Shown here: positions 37,261-46,769 of the stretch, in pieces
Numbering within the stretch: the first letter of the stretch is position 1
How the letters are laid out: every line of letters starts with the position of its first letter
Origin: Magnetospirillum sp.
GTDB taxonomy: Bacteria; Pseudomonadota; Alphaproteobacteria; CACIAM-22H2
Direction of reading: 5' to 3'
Assembly (NCBI GenBank): GCA_027532905.1
Contig: JAPZUA010000002.1
Location: 930,001-994,000 of the forward strand
DNA length: 64,000 bases
Notes under the pieces: model-generated
The model's database searches: none
Told to the model about the DNA's origin: nothing
The model's input: the letters and a program-made list of their open reading frames with translations, nothing else
Translations under genes and position numbers: made by a program

Positions 37261-39365
37261 GCCGCCTTCTTCTGTGCCCAAAACTGATACATGCCACTGA
37301 ATACGAGCGGATGACGGCGCTCGAATTCGTCCCAGCATGCAAGATCGGTTTTGGCGCTTCTGTCGGGAAAAGCTTGCGCGAAACCGCGCGCTACATCCGC
37401 CGCCACGTCGAAGCCTAAAAACGCAAAGCCGAAGCGCTGCAGCCAGCCCGCGATCTCCGGCAGCGTGTGGCGGTGCTCTTGGACATGGAAGAACAGATCT
37501 CGGCAGCCGCCGGTCGAGCCGAAATCGAACGTGTCGAGTGCGAGCCTGCGCGGGTCGCCGGGCGGCAATGCGCGCAATTCCTGGCGAAAGCGGCGAATGT
37601 CGGCAGTTGTCGGCTTGAAACCGCGTGCTGCGATGAAATCCCGCACGGCAACGATCGTCGCCCGCGCGTGCGCCGAATAGAGCCCGATGCGAAACAGCCC
37701 GCCGGGGCGCAGGCGCTCGGCAAGCGCCGCAAAACCCGCCTGCGGATCGGCCAGATGGTGCAGCACGCCGACCGATTCGACGATATCGAACTGGCGGTCG
37801 AGCGCGCCCAATTGCAGCAGATCGGCGTGCGCAAATTCGAGATTGGCGAGTTCCATCTCCTCGGCCTTGCGCGCGGCATAGCCGAGGCTCGCCAAGCTGA
37901 GATCGACGGCAAGGATACGCGCCGCCGGATATTCGAGGGCGCGCTCGACCGCATGTTGGCCGGTCCCGCACCCGGCGATCAAAATGTCCGGGGCGTTCCG
38001 CGTCCCCAAATCGAACGGCAGATGCCCGAAACGTGCACGCAAAGTTTGAGCGACCGACACGGTCGATTTTTCGGGCGGCAGCCGCGTCCAGCGCGGATAG
38101 GGATTGGCTTCGTACTGTGCTTGCACGGCCAACGACACGGGTGCGGCGATGGCGCCGAATTTCGGCAGCCCCAAGCGGATTGTTTTTTCGCGCAAAGGTG
38201 CGGCGACCTGCACCGCAAGTAACGCCGCGACAGGTGCCGGCCATTTCTGCGCAAGCCAACCAGCCGCACGCGGCACGTCGACAAGCGGCGCGTAGCAGGC
38301 CGCCATGACAAGATCCCAGATATCAATTGTGTGCGTGCTGCCAAGCCGCTCTGCAAGCGCCGCTGCCAAAACATCCTCTTCGGCGTCAGTTGCAAATACA
38401 AACTCGTTGTTGAAGCAGTGTTCGGCAAGTGCGCAGGCAAATTCGAGATGGGTATCGGTCCGCAAAGCGGGCTCTTTAGCCAAGCGGCGGCGCCATTGCG
38501 TCAACCAAGCTTCGATCTTCGCGTCGCTGAAAATCGCGCGCCGCAGCAAGGCCGCAAACAACGGCATCTGCGGATCGGGCTTGTCGCCCAGTAGGGCGAG
38601 TGCGGGCCGTGCGAGGTCGCTGGGGCGGGTCCACGCCTCGCGCAGGGCACGTTCGAGCGTTTGCACAAGCGCAGGCGTCGTGCCAAGCGCGGGGCTTGCC
38701 GTCAGCGCTTCGCAGAACAGGCGCTTGGCGCTGGTCGTTTCCTTGGCGGTCAGGGCCGCCTGGGCTTGCGCCAAGGCCGAAGCACCCAATCCTTGCGCAA
38801 GAAGAGCGTAGCCCAACGCGACATGGGCCTCGACCAGTCCTGGTGCCAGCGCGATCGCGCGTTCGAACGCGGCTTGGGCCGCCGCCGGATCGCCCAGATT
38901 ACGCAGGGCAAGGCCGCGATTGAGGTGCGTTTGCGCATCGGCCGGTGCCAGCGCTAAGGCCGCATCGAACGCTGCCAAGGCTTGCACCGGCCGGCCCAGC
39001 CGGTCGTGCATGGCGCCGATATTCGCATGTGCTGCCGCCAGCCCCGGATCGAGGGCTGCCGCACGCTCGAAAGCGGCAAGCGCTTCCTCGGGCTGGTCGA
39101 GCTGTGCTAGCGCATTGCCAAGACTGCCATGGACAGCCGCAATCTCGGGCCGCAAGGCAACGACGGTGCCGAACGCCGAAGCCGCATCGGCAAAGCGCCC
39201 GAGTTGCGCCGAAACGATGCCGAGATTGTTGTGCGCCTCGGCATAAAGCGGCTGCAAGCGGGCCGCCTCGGCAAACGCCGCCGCCGCCGCGTCAAGCGCG
39301 CCCTGCCGGGCGAGCGCCATGCCTTGGTCGAAAGCGGCCTCTGCGGGCGATCGTTCGGTCGACAT
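37257..39365 (-). CDS. TPR-repeat protein fused to a class I SAM methyltransferase
   Basis: The 702-residue protein has about five tetratricopeptide repeats (residues 10-205; for example AEAHNNLGIVSAQLGRFADA and AAHANIGAMHDRLGRPVQA). A helical middle region follows, and then a methyltransferase domain from about residue 415. The latter has QYEANPYPRW, SAM motif I DILIAGCGTGQH (460-471), AVDLSLASLGYA, and VGVLHHLADP. Proteins of this layout occur in proteobacteria with unknown substrates. It is the last gene of the ppk1 operon, ten bases after the lipoprotein gene, and its stop overlaps the end of the DUF427 frame. I take ATG 39365; a longer frame is unsupported. Confidence 0.87.
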   Translation of the reverse strand: MSTERSPAEAAFDQGMALARQGALDAAAAAFAEAARLQPLYAEAHNNLGIVSAQLGRFADAASAFGTVVALRPEIAAVHGSLGNALAQLDQPEEALAAFERAAALDPGLAAAHANIGAMHDRLGRPVQALAAFDAALALAPADAQTHLNRGLALRNLGDPAAAQAAFERAIALAPGLVEAHVALGYALLAQGLGASALAQAQAALTAKETTSAKRLFCEALTASPALGTTPALVQTLERALREAWTRPSDLARPALALLGDKPDPQMPLFAALLRRAIFSDAKIEAWLTQWRRRLAKEPALRTDTHLEFACALAEHCFNNEFVFATDAEEDVLAAALAERLGSTHTIDIWDLVMAACYAPLVDVPRAAGWLAQKWPAPVAALLAVQVAAPLREKTIRLGLPKFGAIAAPVSLAVQAQYEANPYPRWTRLPPEKSTVSVAQTLRARFGHLPFDLGTRNAPDILIAGCGTGQHAVERALEYPAARILAVDLSLASLGYAARKAEEMELANLEFAHADLLQLGALDRQFDIVESVGVLHHLADPQAGFAALAERLRPGGLFRIGLYSAHARATIVAVRDFIAARGFKPTTADIRRFRQELRALPPGDPRRLALDTFDFGSTGGCRDLFFHVQEHRHTLPEIAGWLQRFGFAFLGFDVAADVARGFAQAFPDRSAKTDLACWDEFERRHPLVFSGMYQFWAQKKAA

Positions 39366-39375
39366 GGCCGTAAAG

Positions 39376-40173
39376 CTACAGGCCCGACGCGTCTTGCGGC
39401 AAATCGAAGAATGCGCGCAGGTCGGCCCACGCTGCGTCGCGCACATGCGGCGCATAGGCCGCACGCGGAACAGCTCGCGGACCGCGCCAGAAGGCGGCTG
39501 CGGAAGTGGCGAATTCGGTCGGCGCATCGAACCCGTGGCCCACGCCGCCATAGCGGATCGCCAGCACCTTCTCGCCGCCCGACGCCGCTTCGGCTAGCCG
39601 CGCGCAGATCTCAGGCGGAGAAACGCGATCGGCATCGCCGAGCAGCAGCAGCACCGGTACCGGCACTTGCCAGCGTTCAAGCCGCGCGCAGTCGGGATAG
39701 AAGGCGGCCGCCGAGCGGATGCGCGGTGCGAGATCCGCCAGCACCGTCATCACGGCCGCTCCGCCTTCTCCCCAGCCGATCAAATGCAGGCGATCGGGCA
39801 TCACGTTGATCTCACGCAGCGTCAAGCCCACGACCGCAACGAGATCGCGGCGCAAGGCCGCAAGATCGAGCGATCGGCACGACCCGTCCAGCGCCTGTCG
39901 GCGCGGATAGTCGAACACGACGGCAATCACGCCCGCTTCGGCAAGGCGGCGGGCGGCATCGTCAATGTGGCTGCCGACACCGTCGCAGCCGGGGACAAGC
40001 ACTGCCGCCGCGCGCGAGGCGCTGCCGCCGGGATGCAGCACGGCGACAAAGTCGCCGACCGGCAGCAGACTGCGCGGGACCTCGCCCGTCTTGGCGCAAG
40101 CACCCAGCACAACGGCCGCGAAGACAATCGCGGCCAAGCACCTGAGGCCGCCACTTGTGAAAGCCAGTCCCAC
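39376..40173 (-). CDS. dienelactone hydrolase-like lipoprotein lacking the nucleophile
   Basis: The 265-residue protein begins with GTG two bases after the ppx stop. A signal peptide ends in LGAC, so Cys26 is the likely lipid anchor. The rest has the alpha/beta-hydrolase pattern of the dienelactone hydrolase group: VLVPGCDGVG, VVFDYPRRQ, and LLLLGDADRVSPPE (Asp182) and GVGHGFD (His213) for the acid and base. The nucleophile elbow reads GWGEGG (133-138), with Gly135 where Ser or Cys is expected; the bases (GGA) are clear. It may be a binding protein and not an enzyme, unless another residue serves. Its place between ppx and the TPR-methyltransferase suggests a polyphosphate- or envelope-related role. 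Confidence 0.85.
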   Translation of the reverse strand: MGLAFTSGGLRCLAAIVFAAVVLGACAKTGEVPRSLLPVGDFVAVLHPGGSASRAAAVLVPGCDGVGSHIDDAARRLAEAGVIAVVFDYPRRQALDGSCRSLDLAALRRDLVAVVGLTLREINVMPDRLHLIGWGEGGAAVMTVLADLAPRIRSAAAFYPDCARLERWQVPVPVLLLLGDADRVSPPEICARLAEAASGGEKVLAIRYGGVGHGFDAPTEFATSAAAFWRGPRAVPRAAYAPHVRDAAWADLRAFFDLPQDASGL

Positions 40174-40175
40174 GC

Positions 40176-41675
40176 TCAGCGCAGCTTGATCGAAACGCGT
40201 CGATCGAGTGCGCGCGCCAGCGCATCGAGCCTGCGGCCGACCACGTCGCCGACCATCGAACCCATCTTGCGCGGCAATTCGAGCACCAAATCTTTCGGGG
40301 TCGTGCGCAGCCGCGTGGCGTCGAGCACCGAGGACGCCCCGCCCGACAGACGATAGGCAACACGCAGTGCAAGCCCCATCAGATAGGCCTCGCTTAGGGC
40401 TGCCTCGTCGAGCAGCGACCAGGCGCCCTTGGTGACCGACATGTCTGGCTCGCCCTCGTATCGCGAATAGAGCGCAATTGCGACATAGGCGCGACCGGGA
40501 TGGTCGATGCCGGCAACCGGCATCGACAAAGCGCGCGCGTACGCGATCTCGCCGCGATGGTCCGGATGCTCGCTCCACGCAATGTCGGCCAGGTAGCAGC
40601 TTGCCAGGCGCAGGCGCGCGCGCGACTTGTCTTTGAACAAGGGCTCGATCCACTCGGCGAGCTGTTCGGGCGCCACGCGATAGCGCCGGTTGCCCGCGAG
40701 CATGGCCGCCGCCCCGGACAGGAGTGGATCGACCGTTTTGAGCTTGTTCGGCAATGAATCGTAGAGTGCCCCCTCGCGCAGACCGTAGGCTGAGAACACC
40801 AGGCGCTTGGGTTTGGCACGCCGCAAGGTGCGCTCGAGCACGAGGGCGGCGAGCGGCAGGGTTTCGATGCGCTTGCGCGACACGCCCATGAAACCTTCGA
40901 GCGAAGCGCGGCTCTGTGTCGCGAGAAGCGCGAAAAACTCGATCGCTGGCTCGCGTGCGATCGCGTAATGGTGGATCACGTCGAGCCCGTAGCCGACATG
41001 CGACATATGCAGCTTGGCAAGCGCGCGCCACGCGCCCCCGACGGCGTAGAAATCGCAATTGGCCGAAGCTTGCGGCAGAAAGCGCAGCTCGCGCAGATAT
41101 CCGTCGATGAGATCGCGCTGCTGCAGGCGCGAGCGGTCGGCCATTTCGCGCAAGCGCAACGGCCCCAGCGGCAACGTTGCGTAGTCCTTGGTCTTGCCGC
41201 GCCCCAGCGCCACAAGCTCGAGACTGCCGCCCCCGAGATCGCCCATCGCCCCGCGTGCGTCGGGCATGCCCGCAATCACGCCGAGGGCCGACAACCGTGC
41301 CTCGTCGCCGCCCGACAGCACCCGCACGGGCAAGCCCGTGGCCGCGCGCAGTTGCGCCACAAAGGCAGCACCGTTGGACGCGTCGCGCGCCGCGGCCGTC
41401 GCCATCGCAAAAGTCTTGCGCACACCCATCGCGCGCGTGAGTTCGGCAAAACGCTTCAAGTTGGTGAAGGCGAGGTCCATGCCTTCTGGGTCGAGCGCGC
41501 CGGTGCGCTCGAGACCGCGCCCGAGGCCGCACAGGACCTTCTCGTTGAACAATGGCAGCGGCACGCGGCTGGTGCCGTCGAACACGACGAGGCGGATCGA
41601 GTTCGACCCGATATCGACGACGGCCACCGGGCGGCGATCGACATGTTTGGGTGGGCGCGTCCGGCGTTCGGTCAT
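40176..41675 (-). CDS. ppx: exopolyphosphatase / Ppx-GppA phosphatase
   Basis: This 499-residue enzyme would split terminal phosphate from polyphosphate or hydrolyse pppGpp. The actin-like ATPase-fold motifs are present: VAVVDIGSNSIRLVVFD, TAAARDASNGAAFVAQL, VLSGGDEARLSALG and MGDLGGGSLELVAL. The C-terminal half has the HD-like helical domain (VAPEQLAEWIEPLF, DIAWSEHPDHRGEIAY). Ppx and GppA cannot be told apart by motif, but its place 20 bases after ppk1 favours exopolyphosphatase. ATG 41675 gives the family start. Confidence 0.94.
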   Translation of the reverse strand: MTERRTRPPKHVDRRPVAVVDIGSNSIRLVVFDGTSRVPLPLFNEKVLCGLGRGLERTGALDPEGMDLAFTNLKRFAELTRAMGVRKTFAMATAAARDASNGAAFVAQLRAATGLPVRVLSGGDEARLSALGVIAGMPDARGAMGDLGGGSLELVALGRGKTKDYATLPLGPLRLREMADRSRLQQRDLIDGYLRELRFLPQASANCDFYAVGGAWRALAKLHMSHVGYGLDVIHHYAIAREPAIEFFALLATQSRASLEGFMGVSRKRIETLPLAALVLERTLRRAKPKRLVFSAYGLREGALYDSLPNKLKTVDPLLSGAAAMLAGNRRYRVAPEQLAEWIEPLFKDKSRARLRLASCYLADIAWSEHPDHRGEIAYARALSMPVAGIDHPGRAYVAIALYSRYEGEPDMSVTKGAWSLLDEAALSEAYLMGLALRVAYRLSGGASSVLDATRLRTTPKDLVLELPRKMGSMVGDVVGRRLDALARALDRRVSIKLR

Positions 41676-41695
41676 TCTTGCTGTCTGGTCGGAAC

Positions 41696-43852
41696 TTAAG
41701 GACTGACGATCTTGACTTTGTTTTTCCCGGCCTTGTTCAGCGCTTTGCCGCGCCCCGACAGGCTGGGGTTGGTCATGAAGAAATGGTGCGCGCTGAACGC
41801 GTCTTTGCCCGCGGGCAAACGGTTGTAGTCGCCGTTCGAATCGAGCACCCAACTCTGCGCCACGTCGCGCAAATTCGCCACCATGATCTGATCCTGAATC
41901 TGCTCGTGCACGGTCGGGTTTTCGATCGGCACGAAGGATTCGACGCGGCCGTCGAGATTGCGCGGCATCCAGTCGGCGGACGAGATGAAGACCTTCGACT
42001 CAGGGCTCGGCAGACCGTGGCCGGCACCGAAACACACCACGCGCCCATGCTCGAGAAAGCGCCCGATCAAGCTGCGCACGCGGATGTTCGTCGACATGCC
42101 CTTGACGCCCGGGCGCAGGCAGCAGATGCCGCGAATGACGAGGTCGATCTTCACGCCGGCTTCGCTCGCCTCGTAGAGCTTGTCGATGATGCGCGGGCAC
42201 ACGAGCGAGTTCATCTTGGCCCAGATTGCGGCGGGCCTTCCGGCTTGCGCATGCGCGATCTCTTCGTCGATCAGGCGCACAAGCGTGCGGCGCAGCGTGA
42301 GCGGAGCAAAGGCCAGCTTGTCCATCGCCTCGGGCGTTGCGTAGCCGGTCATGTAGTTGAACAGGCGCGCTGCATCCAGGCACAAAGCCGGGTCGCAGCT
42401 GAAGAACGAGAAGTCGGTATAGATACGCGCCGTAATCGGATGGTAGTTGCCGGTGCCGAAATGCACGTAGGAGCGCATGCCGCCCGCCTCGCGGCGCACG
42501 ACATACGACATTTTGGCGTGGGTCTTGAGGTCGATGAAGCCGTAGACAACCTGCGCGCCTGCCCGCTCGAGATCGCGCGCCCAGCGGATATTGGCCTCTT
42601 CGTCGAACCGCGCCTTGAGTTCGACCATCGCCGTTACGGACTTGCCGGATTCGGCCGCTTCGACAAGGGCGCGCACAATCGGCGAATTGTCCGAGGTGCG
42701 ATAGAGCGTTTGCTTGATCGCAACAACGGCTGGATCGCGTGCGGCTTGGCGCAGGAACTGCACCACCACGTCGAAGCTTTCATACGGATGGTGAACGACG
42801 ATGTCCTTGTGGCGGATGGCCGCAAAGCAGTCGCCGCCGAAATCGCGGATGCGCTCGGGGAAGCGCGGATTGTAGGGCGGGAACAGCAGGTCGGGCCGGT
42901 CGCAGGACACGATCTGCTTGAGGTCGGCCATGCCGAGCATGCCGCCGAGCCGGAAACAATCCTCGGGCTTGACCTGCATCTGGTCGAGCACGAATTGCTG
43001 CAGTTCCTCGGGCATGCCGTCGTCGACAGCAAGGCGGATGACCTCGCCGAGGCGCCGACGCTTCAATGCGCTTTCGAACACGCGGACGAGGTCTTCGGCT
43101 TCTTCGTCGACTTCCATTTCGCTGTCGCGCAGCAATCGGAAGCGGCCGGACTGCAGCATGTCGTAGCCTGGGAAAAGCCGGTCGAGATTCATCACGATCA
43201 CGTCTTCGACCGGGATGAAGCGCACTGTGTCGCCCGGCAGGCGCACGAAGCGTTCGACTTGGTGCGGCACCGGGATCAAAGCCTGCAGAATGCGCTTGTC
43301 GTTGCGCGCCGAAAGTTTCATGACCAGCGCCAACCCCTTGTTGGCGATGAACGGAAACGGGTGCGCTGGGTCGACCGCAAGCGGTGTCAGCACCGGGAAA
43401 ATCTGTTCGGTAAAGCGCACGGCGAGCCAAGCGCGATCCTCGTCGGTGATTTCGGCTTGGGTAACGACCGCGACGCCGGCCGCGCGCAACTCGCCGAACA
43501 GTTCGTGCCACACGACTTGCTGGGTGTGCATGAGCTGGCCCGCACGCCGATGCACGGCCGCCAATTGCTGGGCGGGAAGCAAACCGTCGGCTGAGGTCTG
43601 CGTGATGCCCGCTTCGACCTGTCCCTTCAGACCGGCCACGCGCACCATGTAGAATTCGTCGAGGTTGCTGGCCGAGATGGATAGGAAGCGCAGGCGCTCG
43701 AGCAGCGGATGGGCCTTGTTCCCGCATTCCTCGATGACGCGCTCGTTGAAGGCCAGCCATGACAGTTCGCGATTGATGTAGCGGCCTTCGGCGGTGTCGT
43801 TTGCGGCACCGGCTGCGGCGACAGGGTCGCGAAGCTTGCTTTCGAGGGTCAT
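41696..43852 (-). CDS. ppk1: polyphosphate kinase 1
   Basis: PPK1 makes polyphosphate reversibly from ATP. The 718-residue protein has the N-terminal helical domain ([37 protein letters not shown]), the head domain, and two phospholipase D-like catalytic domains. The phosphohistidine is in [11 protein letters not shown]. The second catalytic element is in [13 protein letters not shown], followed by [10 protein letters not shown]. Length and motifs are normal. It is the first gene of the minus-strand operon ppk1-ppx-lipoprotein-TPR/methyltransferase. Upstream it is divergent from sixA, about 100 bases away. Confidence 0.97.
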   Translation of the reverse strand: MTLESKLRDPVAAAGAANDTAEGRYINRELSWLAFNERVIEECGNKAHPLLERLRFLSISASNLDEFYMVRVAGLKGQVEAGITQTSADGLLPAQQLAAVHRRAGQLMHTQQVVWHELFGELRAAGVAVVTQAEITDEDRAWLAVRFTEQIFPVLTPLAVDPAHPFPFIANKGLALVMKLSARNDKRILQALIPVPHQVERFVRLPGDTVRFIPVEDVIVMNLDRLFPGYDMLQSGRFRLLRDSEMEVDEEAEDLVRVFESALKRRRLGEVIRLAVDDGMPEELQQFVLDQMQVKPEDCFRLGGMLGMADLKQIVSCDRPDLLFPPYNPRFPERIRDFGGDCFAAIRHKDIVVHHPYESFDVVVQFLRQAARDPAVVAIKQTLYRTSDNSPIVRALVEAAESGKSVTAMVELKARFDEEANIRWARDLERAGAQVVYGFIDLKTHAKMSYVVRREAGGMRSYVHFGTGNYHPITARIYTDFSFFSCDPALCLDAARLFNYMTGYATPEAMDKLAFAPLTLRRTLVRLIDEEIAHAQAGRPAAIWAKMNSLVCPRIIDKLYEASEAGVKIDLVIRGICCLRPGVKGMSTNIRVRSLIGRFLEHGRVVCFGAGHGLPSPESKVFISSADWMPRNLDGRVESFVPIENPTVHEQIQDQIMVANLRDVAQSWVLDSNGDYNRLPAGKDAFSAHHFFMTNPSLSGRGKALNKAGKNKVKIVSP

Positions 43853-43951
43853 GGGCGTTTGCGTCCCGGCAAGAATGGTGGCGCCGAGATTTCGGCGTTC
43901 TCAGTTTTATGTTATCACGGACTGACCGTAGACGCAGTTCATGTCAAAAAT

Positions 43952-44485
43952 TTGAAACTCAAGCGACTTTTCCTATTGCGCCATGCCAAATCGTCGTGGG
44001 CCGACCCCGGCCGCGCCGATTTCGAGCGCCCATTGAACGGGCGCGGCCGCAAGGCTGCCCTTGCGATGGCCGAGTGGCTTGCGGTCCGCAATCTTGCCCC
44101 CGATCTGATCTTGTGCTCGGCCGCACGTCGCACGCGCGAGACCCTTGCTGCCGTACGTCCGGCCTTGGGCCCGACGGCAGAAGTCGCGATCGAACAGCGC
44201 CTTTATCTGGCCGAAGAAGACCAGCTCTTCGCCCGCCTCGTCGAACTCGACGATTTGGCGCACCCACCCGCCAGCGTCATCCTGATCGGCCACAACCCGG
44301 GTCTCGGCGATCTGGCTTTGCGCTTGATCCCGCGCGAGCAGCAGGAAATTCGCCGCCGCATCGCCGCCAAATTTCCGACCTGTGCCTTTGTCGATCTGTC
44401 TTTTCCCTGCGATGCGTGGGACGCGATCGACGCGCGCTGTGCGACGCTCAACGCCTATCTGGTGCCGTCCGAGCTCGAGAAATGA
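43952..44485 (+). CDS. sixA: SixA-like phosphohistidine phosphatase (histidine phosphatase family)
   Basis: The 177-residue protein has the branch-1 motif LFLLRHAKSSWADPGRADFERPLNGRG with the catalytic RHA. AARRTRETL and VILIGHNPGLGDLALRL supply the other conserved Arg and His. SixA removes phosphate from histidine on Hpt and NPr-type proteins. TTG 43952 gives the typical SixA N-terminus (MKLKRLFLLRHAK); longer in-frame options begin in unrelated sequence. The stop overlaps the next ATG. It faces ppk1 divergently. Confidence 0.87.
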   Translation: MKLKRLFLLRHAKSSWADPGRADFERPLNGRGRKAALAMAEWLAVRNLAPDLILCSAARRTRETLAAVRPALGPTAEVAIEQRLYLAEEDQLFARLVELDDLAHPPASVILIGHNPGLGDLALRLIPREQQEIRRRIAAKFPTCAFVDLSFPCDAWDAIDARCATLNAYLVPSELEK

Positions 44486-44769
44486 AGCGCATCTTTCTTC
44501 CCATGATGCTGTCGCTAACACTTGCCGGCTGCAGCAGCGCCCCTGTCCTTGTCCATCCGACGCTTTCGGCCGAGCGTCAGGCCGCGATCCGTGCGGAATG
44601 CGAGACTGCATCGCCTGCGGCAAACGCAACGCTGCCGCGCTGCCCGGATATCGGCGGCGACCGGCTTGCACTCGAACGCTGCCGTGCGGACGGCGATGCG
44701 GCATTGTTTGCGGCCGTGCGGCGCGATCAAGCCGTCGCGGCGTGCTTGCGCGCGCAAGGTTTTCGCTGA
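44482..44769 (+). CDS. small predicted lipoprotein (95 aa), unknown
   Basis: The signal sequence MKRIFLPMMLSLTLAGC has a clean lipobox (LAGC), so Cys17 is the anchor. The mature 79 residues are polar, with four more cysteines (AECETAS, LPRCPDIGG, LERCRADG, VAACLRAQG), which could form two disulfides. I do not recognise the family. The ATG overlaps the sixA stop (ATGA), so both are translated from one message. Confidence 0.75.
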   Translation: MKRIFLPMMLSLTLAGCSSAPVLVHPTLSAERQAAIRAECETASPAANATLPRCPDIGGDRLALERCRADGDAALFAAVRRDQAVAACLRAQGFR

Positions 44770-44795
44770 ACGCCAAGAACTGTATTGTGAGCCGC

Positions 44796-46352
44796 ATGGA
44801 ATCGACGACGAATTGCGATCTGCTGGTTATCGGCGGCGGGGTCAACGGATGCGGCATTGCGCGCGATGCCGCTGGGCGCGGCCTCAAAGTGGTGCTGGCC
44901 GAGCAGAACGATCTTGCCTCGGGCACTTCGTCGGCCTCGACCAAGCTCATCCATGGCGGCTTGCGCTATCTCGAGCATTACGAGTTCCGCCTCGTGCGCG
45001 AGGCGTTGGCCGAGCGCGACGTACTGCTCGCGGGTGCCGCGCACATCATGTGGCCGCTGCGTTTCGTACTGCCGCACGATGCGGGTCTGCGCCCGGCCTG
45101 GATGATCCGGGCGGGCCTGTTTCTTTACGATTGGCTTGGCTACATGCCGGGGCGCAAATCGAGCCTGCCTGGCTCGCGCAAGGTCGATCTTGCGGCTAGC
45201 CCATTCGGGGCAGGATTGCGCAAAGGCCTGTTTGCCGGCTTCGTCTATTCCGACGGCTGGGTCGACGATGCGCGGCTCGTGACGCTGTGTGCGCGCCAAG
45301 CGGCCGATCTGGGCGCGGATATCCGCGTGCGCACGCAGGTGAGTGCGGCACGCCGCGACGGCGAGCGCTGGCGCGCCACTTTGTCCGACCGCATCGGCGG
45401 CCAGCAAAGCGAAGTTTCCGCGCGCGCCATCGTCAATGCGGCGGGTCCGTGGGTCATGCAGACTTTGTCGGGCGTCCTTGGTTCGAACGCGCCCGCGACG
45501 CTGAAGCTCGTCAAAGGCAGCCATATCGTCGTGCCCCGCCATTACGTGGGCGAACACGCGTATATCTTCCAGAACGACGACCGCCGCATCGTGTTCGCGA
45601 TCCCCTACGAGCAGCGCTTTACGCTGATCGGCACGACCGACGTCGTCTATGACGGCGATCCAGGCCGGGTTGCGATCACGCAAGACGAAATCGAATATCT
45701 ATGCCGCGCGGTCAATCGCTATCTCGAAACGCCGGTCGCACCTTCCGACGTCGTGTGGAGCTATGCGGGCGTGCGCCCGCTTTACGACGACGGTGCGGAG
45801 AATGCGAGCGAGACGACGCGCGACTATGTGCTCGAGATCGATGCGCCCACGGACGGCGCGCCCGTGCTTTCGATTTTCGGCGGCAAGATCACGACGTTTC
45901 GCCGCTTGGCCGAGCACGCGCTCGAAAAACTCAGGCCCTTTTTTCCCGAACTCAAGCCGGCTTGGACCGCGCAAACCACGCTGCCGGGCGGCGAACTCGA
46001 CGGTGCGGCCGACGATCACGAGGGCGGCGATTTCGAAGCCTTTGTGCTGCGGCTTCAGCAACGCTTCGGCTTTGTGCCGCCCGCACATCTTCACGGCATG
46101 GCCCGTCGCCAAGGTGGGCGCGCCCTCAAGTTCCTTGCGGCGGCCAAATCGCTCGACGATTTGGGGCCGCATTTCGGTGCGGGGCTGTACGGCGCCGAGG
46201 TCGATTTGATGGTGGCCGAAGAATGGGCGCGCACATCGGGCGACATTCTCTATCGGCGTTCGAAACTAGGGCTGCATATCGGCTTGGCCGATCAGGCTGC
46301 ATTGGGCGGCTATCTCACCAGCCGCCATGGGCTCGGCAAGATCGCGAGCTGA
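44796..46352 (+). CDS. glpD: aerobic glycerol-3-phosphate dehydrogenase
   Basis: GlpD oxidises glycerol-3-phosphate to dihydroxyacetone phosphate at the membrane and passes electrons to quinone through FAD. The 518-residue protein has DLLVIGGGVNGCGIARDAAGRG (FAD site) and ASGTSSASTKLIHGGLRYLEHYEF. VNAAGPWV, IPYEQRFTLIGTTDVVYDGDP and SYAGVRPLYDD follow, then the C-terminal helical domain with GLYGAEVDLMVAEEWARTSGDILYRRSKLG. All are typical. ATG 44796 is preferred; GTG 44787 would add three residues. No glpR, glpF or glpK lies nearby. Confidence 0.95.
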   Translation: MESTTNCDLLVIGGGVNGCGIARDAAGRGLKVVLAEQNDLASGTSSASTKLIHGGLRYLEHYEFRLVREALAERDVLLAGAAHIMWPLRFVLPHDAGLRPAWMIRAGLFLYDWLGYMPGRKSSLPGSRKVDLAASPFGAGLRKGLFAGFVYSDGWVDDARLVTLCARQAADLGADIRVRTQVSAARRDGERWRATLSDRIGGQQSEVSARAIVNAAGPWVMQTLSGVLGSNAPATLKLVKGSHIVVPRHYVGEHAYIFQNDDRRIVFAIPYEQRFTLIGTTDVVYDGDPGRVAITQDEIEYLCRAVNRYLETPVAPSDVVWSYAGVRPLYDDGAENASETTRDYVLEIDAPTDGAPVLSIFGGKITTFRRLAEHALEKLRPFFPELKPAWTAQTTLPGGELDGAADDHEGGDFEAFVLRLQQRFGFVPPAHLHGMARRQGGRALKFLAAAKSLDDLGPHFGAGLYGAEVDLMVAEEWARTSGDILYRRSKLGLHIGLADQAALGGYLTSRHGLGKIAS

Positions 46353-46393
46353 CGACCAGGTGTTCGGCGCCGTCGCGGGCGCCCGTGTCGGCA

Positions 46394-46579
46394 TCAATGC
46401 TTGTATTTGGGCAGCAGCCCGTCTTCGCGCAGAATCTTTTTGAGATCGGCCAGAATCACCGAGAGTTCCGGCAGATCCTCCTGCACGTCCGCTTTGTGCG
46501 CCTTCGGCTTCAAATGGGCGATCTTCGGGGGCACGCGGGTCATTGCGGGCGTCTCGGGGTTTGCGGTTGGCTGGGGCAT
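46394..46579 (-). CDS. small hypothetical protein (61 aa)
   Basis: I do not recognise it. From ATG 46579 the product has a Pro/Thr-rich first half and a basic middle (HLKPKAHKAD). A helical, Leu-rich C-terminal part (LPELSVILADLKKILREDGLLPKYKH) follows, which could mediate binding to a partner. It is convergent with glpD and divergent from imuA. It is short and unsupported by a neighbour, so only moderate confidence is justified. Confidence 0.45.
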   Translation of the reverse strand: MPQPTANPETPAMTRVPPKIAHLKPKAHKADVQEDLPELSVILADLKKILREDGLLPKYKH

Positions 46580-46701
46580 CAAATTCCAAGCCAGATTGTG
46601 CGCGCTTATTTGCAAAATGCAAACGGAATTTTCCGCAAAATTTGCGGCGTCGATGAGTTTTACACGACGCCTAAGTCCTCCAAAGGCGCTTGCGGAAGCG
46701 C

Positions 46702-46741
46702 TTGACAGATCCAGAGGCCCACGATAGAACAAACAAAGAAT
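46702..46741 (+). promoter_or_regulatory. SOS-type promoter with a LexA-like box ahead of imuA
   Basis: TTGACA at 46702-46707 is a perfect -35 box. Seventeen bases later TAGAAC (46725-46730) serves as the -10. Overlapping the -10, GAAC-N7-GAAT (46727-46741) matches the alphaproteobacterial LexA operator GAAC-N7-GAAC (the reverse of GTTC-N7-GTTC) with one mismatch. LexA bound here would cover the -10 and start site. This fits DNA-damage control of imuA-imuB-dnaE2, which is LexA-regulated in other alphaproteobacteria. Confidence 0.72.
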
Positions 46742-46769
46742 TAGACAAACCACGAACGGAGATGTCGCG

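Noticed and set aside
40174-41532. Long upstream extension of the lipoprotein frame across ppx
   Set aside because: The extension is the shadow of ppx in another frame. The GTG at 40173 gives a proper lipoprotein signal sequence.
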